Numbered from the stretch's first letter, positions 1-7,030 are shown. The stretch: 11,081 bases of DNA from Alphaproteobacteria bacterium (GCA_030040495.1 JASHTP010000404.1:1-11081); one strand, 5' to 3'. The notes: generated from the sequence alone by a model not told the origin. Numbers and translations are program-made.

Positions 1-71
1 CGCTCCCCGCTGAAACACGCGGTTCAGGCTAGCGCGCTGTCGGCGCCGCGTCACCCCGTCACGGACGGCCG

Positions 72-527
72 CTATTTCTTGACCGCGGCGGCGCGCTTGC
101 CCGCCTGGCGGCCGGTGCCGCGGCCGAGCCCGATCTTCTTGGCGAAGGCGGAGCGCTGCTGCGCGTAGTTCGGCGCGACCATGGGGTAGTCGGCCGGGAG
201 GCTCCATTTCTGTCGATATTCGTCGGGCGTCATGTTGTAGGTCGAGCGCAGATGCCGCTTCAGCATCTTCAGCTTCTTGCCGTCCTCGAGGCAGACGAGA
301 TAGTCCGGCGTGATCGATTTGCGCACCGGCACCGCCGGCTTCAGCGGCTCCGCCTTCGCCTCTCCCCCCTTGCCCTCGAGCGCCTTCAGCGACAGGTAGA
401 CGGCGCTGATCACGTCGGCGAGCTGCCCCGTGGGCAGTGAGTTGTTGCGGACGTATGCGGCCACCACCTCCGCCGTCATGCGCAGCAATTCCTCGTCTGA
501 CACCTTATTCGGTGTTAGTTCGGCCAT
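72..527 (-). CDS. mucR: MucR/Ros-family transcriptional regulator
   Basis: The 151-residue product is a Ros/MucR-family DNA-binding protein, a group of alphaproteobacterial regulators of surface polysaccharide, motility and cell-cycle genes that bind AT-rich promoters and often repress their own gene. The N-terminal part (about 10-55) is the helical region that mediates oligomerisation in the family. The C-terminal part (about 71-135) is the Ros-type zinc-finger domain, with the hallmark stretch around 79-118 (CLEDGKKLKMLKRHL, then MTPDEYRQKW and YPMVAPNYA). The zinc-ligand positions known from Ros (C79, C82, H92, H97) read C79, D82, H92 and Y97 here, so the metal site is altered. The tail (about 134-151) is basic. 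The ATG at 527 has only a G-rich stretch as ribosome-binding site. The gene is transcribed away from rpiB. Family assignment is firm, but the regulon cannot be read from this window. Confidence 0.93.
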   Translation of the reverse strand: MAELTPNKVSDEELLRMTAEVVAAYVRNNSLPTGQLADVISAVYLSLKALEGKGGEAKAEPLKPAVPVRKSITPDYLVCLEDGKKLKMLKRHLRSTYNMTPDEYRQKWSLPADYPMVAPNYAQQRSAFAKKIGLGRGTGRQAGKRAAAVKK

Positions 528-565
528 TACCGAAGCCCCCCAATGAAGTACGAGAATTCATCGGC

Positions 566-594
566 ATGATTGCAGGGAGGATTTCTCGTGTCAA
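566..594 (-). promoter_or_regulatory. Predicted sigma70-type promoter of the mucR-like gene
   Basis: On the minus strand a perfect TTGACA (589-594) is followed after 17 bases by AATCAT (566-571), which matches 4 of 6 bases of the -10 consensus. Transcription would start near 559 and leave a leader of about 30 nt before the ATG at 527. The surrounding DNA is richer in A and T than the flanking genes, which would suit autoregulation by a MucR-type protein. That last point is inference. Confidence 0.55.
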
Positions 595-812
595 TCAAAA
601 CCACTTGGCACAAGAATAATGAAGACTAGGAAAAACCGAGATGGACCGGCGAGAGCCAAGATCGGCAAGACGAAACGGCAATATCACCGTCGCAGTGGTA
701 AAGATGTTGGGACATGCCGGCGCGTTTTAGTCGGCCGGCTCCGTCCGTCCACTTCGCGGTCGCGAGGAAATGACAGCAAGAAACAGGCGTCGACGCGACG
801 AATGGTAGGCGG

Positions 813-842
813 CTGGCATGCCACCGCGACATCTGGTAGGAT
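813..842 (+). promoter_or_regulatory. Weak candidate promoter for rpiB
   Basis: CTGGCA (813-818) and TAGGAT (837-842), spaced by 18 bases, each match 4 of 6 bases of the sigma70 consensus. Transcription would start near 849, about 18 nt before rpiB. The -35 hexamer overlaps the palindrome at 814-823. In DNA this GC-rich such matches arise easily by chance, so this is only a candidate. Confidence 0.25.
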
Positions 843-866
843 CACGCCGCAATTCGTTCCCCGCCG

Positions 867-1304
867 ATGTCGATGTCCGAAACGGTCGCCATCGCTGCCG
901 ATCATGGCGGCTTCGATCTGAAAAGTATCCTGGTGCCGGAGCTGCGTGCGCTCGGCTTCGCCGTGCTCGATCTCGGCACGATGAACTCGGACGCGGTCGA
1001 CTATCCCGACATGGCCGAGACGCTGGCGGCGACGCTGCGCGAGGGACGCGCCCAGCGCGGCGTGCTGGTCTGCGGCACCGGCATCGGCATGTCGATCGCC
1101 GTCAACCGCCATCGCGAGCTGCGCGGCGCGCTCGTCCACGACGCCTTGACCGCCCGGCTCGCGCGCCAACATAACGACGCCAACGTCCTCGTGCTCGGCG
1201 GCCGCATCCTCGGCCCGGAGCTCGCCAAGGATTGCCTCAGGACGTTCTTCACCACCGGCTTCGACGGCGGCCGCCATGCGCGTCGCGTCGCCAAGCTCTC
1301 CTGA
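867..1304 (+). CDS. rpiB: Ribose-5-phosphate isomerase B (RpiB/LacAB family)
   Basis: This cytosolic enzyme interconverts ribose-5-phosphate and ribulose-5-phosphate in the non-oxidative pentose phosphate pathway. The 145-residue length is normal for the family. The N-terminal motif ADHGGFDLK (about 11-19) includes the substrate-binding Asp-His pair (D12, H13). The catalytic-cysteine motif CGTGIGMSIAVN begins at C69, and QHNDANVLVLGGR (from Q101) carries H102, aligned with the active-site His of E. coli RpiB. The ATG at 867 is used, but an in-frame ATG at 873 is almost as likely because neither has a clear Shine-Dalgarno. It lies 36 bp before glyA, an arrangement common in alphaproteobacteria. 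Its product ribulose-5-phosphate is also the substrate of the RibB domain encoded downstream, so its neighbourhood with rib genes is metabolically sensible. Confidence 0.96.
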   Translation: MSMSETVAIAADHGGFDLKSILVPELRALGFAVLDLGTMNSDAVDYPDMAETLAATLREGRAQRGVLVCGTGIGMSIAVNRHRELRGALVHDALTARLARQHNDANVLVLGGRILGPELAKDCLRTFFTTGFDGGRHARRVAKLS

Positions 1305-1340
1305 TCGCCCGCCCCGCGCCACCCACACCAGGTCCCCGCC

Positions 1341-2648
1341 ATGTCCTCCCGCAGCACCGCCGCCGACCTCGCCCTGTCCGACCGCTTCTTCACCGCCTCG
1401 CTGGCCGAGCGCGATCCCGAGATCGCCGCCGCGATCGGCCGCGAGCTGCAGCGCCAGCGCGACCAGATCGAGCTGATCGCGTCGGAGAACATCGTCTCGC
1501 GCGCCGTGCTCGAGGCGCAGGGCTCGGTGCTCACCAACAAATACGCGGAAGGCTATCCCGGCCGGCGCTACTATGGCGGCTGCGAGTTCGTCGACCAGGC
1601 CGAACAGCTCGCCATCGACCGTGCCAAGCGGCTTTTCGGCTGCGCCTTCGCCAACGTCCAGCCGCATTCGGGCTCGCAGGCCAACCAGGCGGTCTTCCTC
1701 GCCTGCCTCAAGCCCGGCGACACCGTGATGGGCATGGATCTCGCCGCGGGCGGGCACCTGACGCACGGCTCGCCGGTCAACATCTCCGGCAAGTGGTTCC
1801 GCGTGGTCAGCTACGGCGTGCGCCGCGACACGGCGATCATCGATTACGACCAGCTCGAGAGCGTGGCGCGCGCCGAGAAGCCGAAGCTCATCATCGCCGG
1901 CGGCTCCGCCTATTCGCGCACCATCGATTTCGCCCGCTTCCGCCGCGTCGCCGACGAGGTCGGCGCGGTACTGATGGTCGACATGGCGCATTTCGCCGGG
2001 CTCGTCGCCGGCGGCGTCTTCCCGAGCCCGCTGCCGCACGCCCATGTGGTGACGACGACGACGCACAAGACGCTACGCGGCCCGCGCGGCGGCATGATCC
2101 TCGCCAACGATGAGGAGCTCGGCAAGAAGCTCAACAGCGCCGTCTTCCCGGGGCTGCAGGGTGGGCCGCTCGAGCATGTCATCGCCGCCAAGGCGGTGGC
2201 GCTGGGTGAGGCGCTCATGCCGGAATTCAAGGCCTATGCCCGCGCCGTGCTGGAGAATGCGCGCGCGCTCGCCGCGAGCCTCGCCGCGAGCGGCCTTGCC
2301 ATCGTCTCCGGCGGCACCGATTCCCACCTCATGCTGGTCGATCTCCGGCCGAAGCGGATTACTGGCAAGCTTGCCGAGGCGGCTCTCGAGCGCGCCGGCA
2401 TCACCTGCAACAAGAACGGCATCCCCTTCGATCCCGAGAAGCCGACGGTGACCTCGGGCATCCGCCTGGGCAGCCCGGCGGCGACGACGCGCGGCTTCGG
2501 CCAGGCGGAGTTCCGCCAGGTCGGCGCGCTGATCGCCGAGGTGCTCGACGGGCTTGCCGCCAAGGGCGACGACAATCACGCGGTCGAGGCGGCGGTGCGG
2601 CGGAAGGTGGGCGCGCTCTGCGCCCGCTTCCCGGTCTATCCCGGCTGA
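1341..2648 (+). CDS. glyA: Serine hydroxymethyltransferase
   Basis: This PLP-dependent cytosolic enzyme converts serine and tetrahydrofolate to glycine and 5,10-methylene-tetrahydrofolate, the main one-carbon source for purines, thymidylate and methionine. The 435-residue product is full length. Visible hallmarks are IELIASENIVS (about 43-53), LTNKYAEGYPGRRYYGG (64-80), the PLP-contacting VDMAHFAGL (213-221) with D214 and H217, and the PLP-lysine motif TTTTHKTLRGPRGG (238-251) with Schiff-base K243. The C-terminal domain has the substrate-carboxylate region TSGIRLGSPAATTRG. The ATG at 1341 is preceded by a weak AGG about 9 nt upstream, and the N-terminus has the usual length before the first conserved block. 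The gene sits between rpiB and nrdR on the same strand and is probably cotranscribed with them. Confidence 0.98.
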   Translation: MSSRSTAADLALSDRFFTASLAERDPEIAAAIGRELQRQRDQIELIASENIVSRAVLEAQGSVLTNKYAEGYPGRRYYGGCEFVDQAEQLAIDRAKRLFGCAFANVQPHSGSQANQAVFLACLKPGDTVMGMDLAAGGHLTHGSPVNISGKWFRVVSYGVRRDTAIIDYDQLESVARAEKPKLIIAGGSAYSRTIDFARFRRVADEVGAVLMVDMAHFAGLVAGGVFPSPLPHAHVVTTTTHKTLRGPRGGMILANDEELGKKLNSAVFPGLQGGPLEHVIAAKAVALGEALMPEFKAYARAVLENARALAASLAASGLAIVSGGTDSHLMLVDLRPKRITGKLAEAALERAGITCNKNGIPFDPEKPTVTSGIRLGSPAATTRGFGQAEFRQVGALIAEVLDGLAAKGDDNHAVEAAVRRKVGALCARFPVYPG

Positions 2649-2678
2649 GCGCCGCAGAAGTCGCGAGGGGAGGAAGCG

Positions 2679-3146
2679 ATGCGCTGTCCGTTCTGCGGAT
2701 CGGAAGATACTCAGGTGAAGGATTCGCGGCCGACCGACGACCGCGCCGCGATCCGCCGACGGCGGCTCTGCCCGAACTGCGCCGCGCGCTTCACCACCTT
2801 CGAGCGCGTGCAGCTGCGCGAGCTCACCGTCGTCAAGAAGAACGGCCAGCGCGAGCCCTTCGACCGCGACAAGCTGGCGCGCTCGATCCAGGTGTCGCTG
2901 CGGAAGCGTCCGGTCGAGCCCGAGCGCGTCGAGCGCGTGATCAACTCGATCGTGCGCCAGCTGGAAAGCTCCGGCGAGACCGACATCCCGAGCGAGCTCA
3001 TCGGCGAACTCGCCATGGAGGCGCTGGCCTCGCTCGACCAGGTGGCCTATGTGCGCTTCGCCTCGGTCTACCGCAATTTCCGCGAGGCCAAGGATTTCGG
3101 CCAATTCGTCGGCCGACTCGGCAATACCGTCGACAGCGACGGCTAG
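2679..3146 (+). CDS. nrdR: Transcriptional repressor NrdR
   Basis: NrdR is a nucleotide-sensing repressor that binds NrdR boxes upstream of ribonucleotide reductase operons. The 155-residue product has the usual two parts. One is an N-terminal zinc ribbon with cysteine pairs C3/C6 and C31/C34 and the family signature DSRPTDDRAAIRRRR. The other is an ATP-cone domain from about 49 to 139, beginning VVKKNGQREPFDRDKL and containing YVRFASVYRNF. A strong Shine-Dalgarno (GGGGAGGA, 2667-2674) precedes the ATG at 2679 by 4 nt. It lies 30 bp after glyA and 11 bp before ribD. The glyA-nrdR-ribD order is typical of alphaproteobacteria, and nrdR is also found next to ribD in other bacteria. No nrd genes are in the window, so its targets are elsewhere. 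Confidence 0.97.
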   Translation: MRCPFCGSEDTQVKDSRPTDDRAAIRRRRLCPNCAARFTTFERVQLRELTVVKKNGQREPFDRDKLARSIQVSLRKRPVEPERVERVINSIVRQLESSGETDIPSELIGELAMEALASLDQVAYVRFASVYRNFREAKDFGQFVGRLGNTVDSDG

Positions 3147-3157
3147 GCGGCAACGGC

Positions 3158-4252
3158 GTGGACGATCTCGGCCACATGAAGGCGGCGCTGGCGCTGGCGC
3201 GGCGGGGCCTGGGTTCGGTCTGGCCGAACCCGGCGGTGGGTTGCGTGCTGGTCAAGGACGGGCGCGTCGTCGGCCGCGGCTGGACCCAGCCGAGCGGGCG
3301 CCCCCACGGCGAGACCGAGGCGCTGGAGCGCGCCGGTGCCGCGGCGCGCGGCGCCACCGCCTATGTCAGCCTCGAGCCGTGCTGCCACTGGGGCAAGACG
3401 CCGCCCTGCACCGACGCGCTCGTCGCCGGCGGCGTCGCGCGCGTGGTGGTGCCGGTCGAGGATCCCGATCCCCGCGTCTCGGGCCAGGGCATCGCCCGGC
3501 TGCGCGATGCCGGCATCGAGGTGCGGGTGGGGCTTGGCGCCGCCGAGGCGGAGGAGATCAACGCCGGCTTCTTCTTGCGTCTGCGCCAGGGAAGGCCGCT
3601 CGTCACGCTGAAGCTCGCCACCTCGCTCGACGGACAGCTCGCCACCTCGACAGGCGAGAGCCGCTGGATCACCGGCGAGCTGGCGCGCGACCGCGCCCAT
3701 CTGCTGCGCGCAAGCCACGATGCCGTGATGATCGGCAGCAACACGGTGATCACCGATGATCCGCTGCTCACTTGCCGGCTGCCCGGCCTCGACCATCGCA
3801 GCCCGGTGCGCATCGTGCTCGACAGCCGCCTCAACGTGCCGCTGACCGCGCGGGTCGTCGCCGAGGCCCGGCAGGTGCCGACCTGGTTCATCACCTTGCG
3901 CCACGGCGACGCGGCGCGGCGCGAGGCGCTCGCGAGCTGCGGCGTCGAGCTGATCGAGGTGCCGGCGACGGCGGCGCACATGGTCGACATGAACGCCGCC
4001 TTCCACGAGCTCGGCCGGCGCGGCCTGACGCGCGTGCTGGTGGAAGGCGGCTCGACCCTCGCGGCGGTGCTGCTGCGCGCCGGCCTCGTCGACCGGCTTG
4101 CCTGGTTCCGCGCGCCGCTGCTCATCGGCGGCGACGGCATTCCGGCGGTGGCGGGCTTCGGCCTGGCGGAGCTCGCCGAGGCGCGGCGCTTCGAGCGCGT
4201 CGCGCTCGAGACGGTGGGCGAAGACGTGCTGGAGACGTTGCGGCGGCGGTGA
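3158..4252 (+). CDS. ribD: Bifunctional riboflavin biosynthesis protein RibD (deaminase/reductase)
   Basis: RibD converts the GTP cyclohydrolase II product, a diaminopyrimidinone ribosylamine phosphate, to 5-amino-6-ribitylamino-uracil phosphate by deamination and then NADPH-dependent reduction. In the 364-residue product, the N-terminal cytidine-deaminase-like domain (about 5-145) carries the zinc site H50-x-E52 (HGET, where HAE is usual) and PC75...PPC84, with catalytic E52. The C-terminal reductase domain (about 147-360) begins PLVTLKLATSLDGQLATSTGES and has the family motif ITDDPLLTCR. The GTG at 3158 is preferred because AGGCGG lies 7 nt upstream, while the in-frame ATG at 3176 has no such site and would cut close to the first helix. 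It follows nrdR by 11 bp. Unusually for this gene order, the next gene is not ribE but a groEL paralogue on the opposite strand, whose stop codon lies 27 bp away. Confidence 0.96.
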   Translation: MDDLGHMKAALALARRGLGSVWPNPAVGCVLVKDGRVVGRGWTQPSGRPHGETEALERAGAAARGATAYVSLEPCCHWGKTPPCTDALVAGGVARVVVPVEDPDPRVSGQGIARLRDAGIEVRVGLGAAEAEEINAGFFLRLRQGRPLVTLKLATSLDGQLATSTGESRWITGELARDRAHLLRASHDAVMIGSNTVITDDPLLTCRLPGLDHRSPVRIVLDSRLNVPLTARVVAEARQVPTWFITLRHGDAARREALASCGVELIEVPATAAHMVDMNAAFHELGRRGLTRVLVEGGSTLAAVLLRAGLVDRLAWFRAPLLIGGDGIPAVAGFGLAELAEARRFERVALETVGEDVLETLRRR

Positions 4253-4279
4253 CCGGCGAGGCGACCGCGCCCTGGCTTC

Positions 4280-5899
4280 CTACATCGCCATTTCCGGCTC
4301 GATCGCCCGTTCCTTCTTTTCCGGGATCTCGGTCATCGTCACTTCGGTGAGCAGCAGGACGCTGGCCACCGACACCGCGTTCTCGAGCGACACGCGCACC
4401 ACCTTGGTGGGATCGACGATGCCGGCCTCGACCAGGTCGACATACTCCTTGCGTGCGGCGTCGAAGCCCTGATTGCCCTGGGTCGAGAGCATGCGTGCCA
4501 CCACCACGCCGCCGTCGACGGCGGAATTCTCGGCGATCTGGCGGGTCGGCGCCTCGAGCGCTCGCTTCAGGATCTGCACCCCGGTCCGCTCGTCGCCGGT
4601 GCACTTCTCCTCTTCCCGCGCGACCGCGTCGATGCAGCGCAGCAAGGCAAGGCCGCCGCCGGGCACAATGCCTTCGGCGACCGCCGCCTTGGTGGCGCTG
4701 ATCGCGTCGTCGAGCGCCTCTTTCTTCGCCTTCATCTCGGATTCCGACGGGGCGCCGACGCGAATGACGGCCACGCCGCCGGCGAGCTTCGCCAGCCGCT
4801 CCTGCAGTTTCTCGCGGTCGTAGTCGGACGTGGCCGTCTCGATCTGCTGTCGGATCTGACTGCAGCGGCCGTCGATCTCCAGCTTGTTGCCCCCGCCGCC
4901 GACGATGGTGGTGTCCTCCTTGGTGATGACCACGCGTCGCGCCCGGCCGAGCGAGGACAGATTGACGTTCTCGAGCTTGATCCCGAGTTCCTCGCAGATC
5001 ATCTGACCGCCGGTCAGCACCGCGATATCCTCGAGCATCGCCTTGCGTCGATCGCCGAAGCCCGGCGCCTTCACCGCCGCGACCCGCAAGCCGCCGCGCA
5101 GCTTGTTCACCACCAGCGTTGCCAGAACCTCGCCTTCGACGTCCTCGGCGATGATCAGCAGCGGCCGCGCCGACTGCACCACCGCCTCCAGCAGCGGCAG
5201 CATCGGCTGGAGGCTGGAAAGCTTCTTCTCGTGGATCAGGATGAAGGGATCCTCGAGCTCGGTGGTCATCTTCTCGACGTTGGTGATGAAGTAGGGCGAG
5301 AGATAGCCGTGGTCGAACCGCATGCCCTCGACCACGTCGAGCACGGTCTCGGTCGTCTTGGATTCCTCGACCGTCATCACGCCGTCGCCGCCGACCTTTT
5401 CCATCGCTTCGGCGACAAGCTCGCCGATTGCCGGGTCGTTGTGCGCCGAGATGGTCGCCACCTGCGCCTTCTCCTTGCGCGTCTTGACCGGACGCGACAT
5501 CGCCCGGAGCGCGTCGACCGCACCCTTGACCGCGCGGTCCATGCCGCGCTTGAGATCGACGGCGCTGGCGCCGGCGACGACGTTGCGCAGCCCGTCGGCG
5601 AAGATGGCGTGGGCGAGGACCGTCGAGGTGCTCGTGCCGTCGCCGACGGCGTCGCCGGTTTTCTCGGCCGCCTGCCTCAGCATCTGCGCGCCGAGATTCT
5701 CGTCGGGATCCGGCAGGTCGAACTCCTTGGCGATCGTCATGCCGTCGTTGCAGACGATCGGCGCTCCCCAATTCTTCTGAATGAGCACCGATTTCGATTT
5801 CGGGCCGAGCGTCACGCGCACGGCGTCGCAGAGCAGGGTCGCACCGTGCAGGATCTTCTCGCGCGCGGCGGCGCGGAACAACACTTGCTTGTGGGCCAT
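4280..5899 (-). CDS. groEL: Stand-alone GroEL-type (group I) chaperonin paralogue
   Basis: The 539-residue product is a full-length group I chaperonin that would form the ATP-driven folding ring in the cytosol. It aligns with E. coli GroEL without a gap through the nucleotide pocket. D52 (NDG), D87 (GDGTSTST, where GDGTTTAT is usual) and D398 (DDAISATKAA) are present, so ATP hydrolysis should be possible. The apical domain keeps GYLSPYFI (198-205), LLEAV, and VKAPGFGDRRKAML (276-289). It differs from the main housekeeping GroEL in its N-terminus (MAHKQVLFRAAAREKILHG), in several cysteines (C24, C50, C302, C346, C422, C433), and in a C-terminus ending EIPEKKERAIEPEMAM with no Gly-Gly-Met tail. 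No groES adjoins it. AGGAGG at 5907-5912, 7 nt before the ATG, is an ideal ribosome-binding site. It is probably a second, specialised GroEL that relies on a GroES encoded elsewhere. This paralogue status is inferred. Confidence 0.93.
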   Translation of the reverse strand: MAHKQVLFRAAAREKILHGATLLCDAVRVTLGPKSKSVLIQKNWGAPIVCNDGMTIAKEFDLPDPDENLGAQMLRQAAEKTGDAVGDGTSTSTVLAHAIFADGLRNVVAGASAVDLKRGMDRAVKGAVDALRAMSRPVKTRKEKAQVATISAHNDPAIGELVAEAMEKVGGDGVMTVEESKTTETVLDVVEGMRFDHGYLSPYFITNVEKMTTELEDPFILIHEKKLSSLQPMLPLLEAVVQSARPLLIIAEDVEGEVLATLVVNKLRGGLRVAAVKAPGFGDRRKAMLEDIAVLTGGQMICEELGIKLENVNLSSLGRARRVVITKEDTTIVGGGGNKLEIDGRCSQIRQQIETATSDYDREKLQERLAKLAGGVAVIRVGAPSESEMKAKKEALDDAISATKAAVAEGIVPGGGLALLRCIDAVAREEEKCTGDERTGVQILKRALEAPTRQIAENSAVDGGVVVARMLSTQGNQGFDAARKEYVDLVEAGIVDPTKVVRVSLENAVSVASVLLLTEVTMTEIPEKKERAIEPEMAM

Positions 5900-5960
5900 C
5901 GGGACGCCTCCTGTCGGCTGGCGGGCGAGCTAAGCATGCCTATGGTCGACCGGGGGTGGT

Positions 5961-5974
5961 ATGATTTGAATCAA
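5961..5974 (-). promoter_or_regulatory. Predicted FNR/FixK-type (CRP-FNR family) binding site upstream of groEL
   Basis: On the minus strand the sequence TTGAT-TCAA-ATCAT matches the FNR/FixK/Anr consensus TTGAT-N4-ATCAA at 9 of 10 specified bases. The centre lies 68 bp upstream of the groEL ATG. If it acts at the usual class II position (-41.5), transcription would start near 5926. The -10 would then be around 5933-5938 (CATGCT, poor match), and the 27-nt leader would contain the Shine-Dalgarno. A weak -10 with no good -35 fits an activator-dependent promoter. No gene points the other way from this site, so groEL is the only obvious target. The consensus is established knowledge; function here is inferred. 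Confidence 0.5.
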
Positions 5975-6045
5975 GGCGGGGTGAACAATCGCCGGTAGCG
6001 TCGCGGGTGAGCCGGTCCCGACGGGGCCATGCCGGGGCGCAAGCA

Positions 6046-6062
6046 GTCGGCTCCTGGCCGAC
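6046..6062 (-). terminator. Possible hairpin downstream of the dioxygenase gene
   Basis: GTCGGC and GCCGAC form a perfect 6-bp stem with a 5-nt loop, starting 25 bases after the dioxygenase stop codon on the minus strand. No T-run follows, so it is not a standard intrinsic terminator. It could serve a Rho-dependent end or protect the 3' end, or be chance in GC-rich DNA. Confidence 0.2.
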
Positions 6063-6087
6063 GCCGGCGTCCGGCCGGTCCGCGGTC

Positions 6088-6969
6088 CTACGACGGCACC
6101 TCGCCCAGGACGGTGCAGCGGCGGATGACGCGCGGCTCGCGCGCGGTATCGTAGCTTTCGGCGCGATGCAGCAGGCAGCGGTTGTCCCAGACCATGAAAT
6201 CGCCGGGCCGCCAGCGATGGCGGTAGATGCGTGCCGCGGCGACGATCCGCTCGTTCAGCGCCTCGACCAAGGCGCGCCCTGCCGCATAGTCCATGCCCTG
6301 GATGGTCTCGGCATGGTCCCCGAGGAAGATGCATTTGCGCCCCGTCTCGGGATGCGTGCGCACGATGGGATGGTCGACCGGCGGCACCGCCTCGCGCTGG
6401 GCCTCGGTCAGCGGCTCCTCGCCATGCCGGCGGTCGCGCGAGAAATTCAGGTTGTGGATTGCGCGCCAGCCGGCGAGCCGCGCCTGTTCGGCGGGGTCGA
6501 GCGCGTCATACGCCGAATACATATCGGCGAATTCGGTCCCGCCTCCGCTGGAGGGAATCCGCTCGGCATAGAGCATGGTGGCCTGGCCGGTGACGCGGCG
6601 CCAGGAGCCGTCGGTGTGCCAGGCCAGCGTGCCGCGATCGGGATGCCTGCCGCTCGGCTGGCCCGCCGCGTCGAGGTTCGACAGCGTGTAGAGCTCCGGA
6701 TGCTCGCTGGCGTGATACTGGTCCATCACATGCACCTGCACCTCGCCGAACCGCCGGGCGAAGACGACCTGGGCGGCGGGCGGCAGGCTCTGGTCGCGGA
6801 AGAGCAGCAGCTGGTGCTTCAGAAACGCGGCATAAAGTCCCGGGAACGCCACATCATCGACGGCGGCGACCTGCAGCCCCAGCATCTCGGCGCCGAGGCC
6901 GCCCTCGAGCGGCCGGACGCGCGGCGGAGCGGTGAGGGACGTGGCGAGCAGATCGCGCATGCGCGGCAC
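6088..6969 (-). CDS. TauD/TfdA-family 2-oxoglutarate- and Fe(II)-dependent dioxygenase
   Basis: Members of this family use O2 and 2-oxoglutarate to hydroxylate substrates such as taurine, alkyl sulfates, 2,4-D or carnitine precursors. The specific substrate cannot be told from the sequence. The 293-residue product has the iron facial triad H118-x-D120 (WHTDGSW) with distal H268 (WDNRCLLHRAESYD), and R280 and R284 (EPRVIRRCTVLG) in the places of the 2-oxoglutarate-binding arginines of TauD. T145 in GGGTEFADM matches the co-substrate-contacting Thr region. The catalytic set is complete, so it should be active. The GTG at 6969 is chosen over the ATG at 6960 because GGAAAGG (6975-6981) lies 5 nt upstream of it. 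The gene is divergent from ribE and lies 188 bp upstream of the groEL paralogue on the same strand. That gap carries a separate regulatory site, so the two are probably not one operon. It is not a riboflavin gene and looks inserted. Confidence 0.92.
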   Translation of the reverse strand: MPRMRDLLATSLTAPPRVRPLEGGLGAEMLGLQVAAVDDVAFPGLYAAFLKHQLLLFRDQSLPPAAQVVFARRFGEVQVHVMDQYHASEHPELYTLSNLDAAGQPSGRHPDRGTLAWHTDGSWRRVTGQATMLYAERIPSSGGGTEFADMYSAYDALDPAEQARLAGWRAIHNLNFSRDRRHGEEPLTEAQREAVPPVDHPIVRTHPETGRKCIFLGDHAETIQGMDYAAGRALVEALNERIVAAARIYRHRWRPGDFMVWDNRCLLHRAESYDTAREPRVIRRCTVLGEVPS

Positions 6970-6987
6970 GGATGCCTTTCCGAAGCG

Positions 6988-7030
6988 AGCGTTCCCAAAA
7001 ACGCTATCTCATCCGGCGGCGCGCGGTCAA
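6988..7030 (-). promoter_or_regulatory. Predicted promoter and operator-like palindrome of the dioxygenase gene
   Basis: On the minus strand TTGACC (7025-7030, 5 of 6 matches) is followed after 16 bases by GATAGC (7003-7008, weak -10), giving a start near 6996. Centred on that start is a perfect inverted repeat, AGCGTT (6988-6993) and AACGCT (7000-7005) separated by 6 bases. A symmetric site over the -10 and start is where a repressor would normally bind. It could also fold as a small hairpin at the 5' end of the mRNA. No regulator gene adjoins it, so the binding protein is unknown. Confidence 0.4.

Larger units (their letters stand above)
528..866. other. Gene-free intergenic region between the mucR-like gene and rpiB
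   Basis: These 339 bases separate two divergent genes. Open frames occur on both strands (for example from the ATG at 619), but their products are Arg/Lys/Ser-rich, use AGA and AGG codons unlike the neighbours, and have no ribosome-binding site, so I do not call a gene. The part from about 535 to 670 is relatively AT-rich and holds the predicted mucR promoter. Two 10-bp perfect palindromes lie nearer rpiB, GCGTCGACGC at 787-796 and TGGCATGCCA at 814-823. No tRNA or riboswitch was recognised. Confidence 0.6.

Noticed and set aside
56..68. Small hairpin (CCGTC and GACGG) after the mucR-like gene as a terminator
   Set aside because: The stem is only 5 bp with a 3-nt loop and no T-run, which is expected by chance at this GC content.
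605..620. Sigma54-like -24/-12 element (TTGGCAC...)
   Set aside because: The TGGCAC half is present but the required GC of the -12 element is missing at the right distance (TAAT instead of TTGC).
619..921. Plus-strand open frame of 100 codons between the mucR-like gene and rpiB
   Set aside because: It overlaps the rpiB start by 55 bp, has no ribosome-binding site, is Arg/Lys/Ser-rich without recognisable features and uses AGA/AGG codons unlike the neighbouring genes.
684..2066. Long minus-strand open frame of 460 codons opposite rpiB and glyA
   Set aside because: It is a shadow of strongly conserved plus-strand genes in GC-rich DNA. The product is a low-complexity Arg/Ala/Gly/His/Asp-rich string typical of antisense frames.
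4122..5771. 549-codon minus-strand frame overlapping groEL
   Set aside because: It is the same strand in another frame of a clearly conserved chaperonin gene, and the product is almost entirely Arg, Gly and Ala.
5900..5990. CIRCE element or RpoH-type heat-shock promoter upstream of groEL
   Set aside because: No TTAGCACTC-N9-GAGTGCTAA dyad is present. CTTGAT resembles a heat-shock -35, but no matching CCCCAT-type -10 lies at the correct spacing.
5900..6087. groEL and the dioxygenase gene as a single operon
   Set aside because: The 188-bp gap contains a hairpin and an FNR-type site with its own leader geometry, so separate transcription is more likely, although readthrough cannot be excluded.
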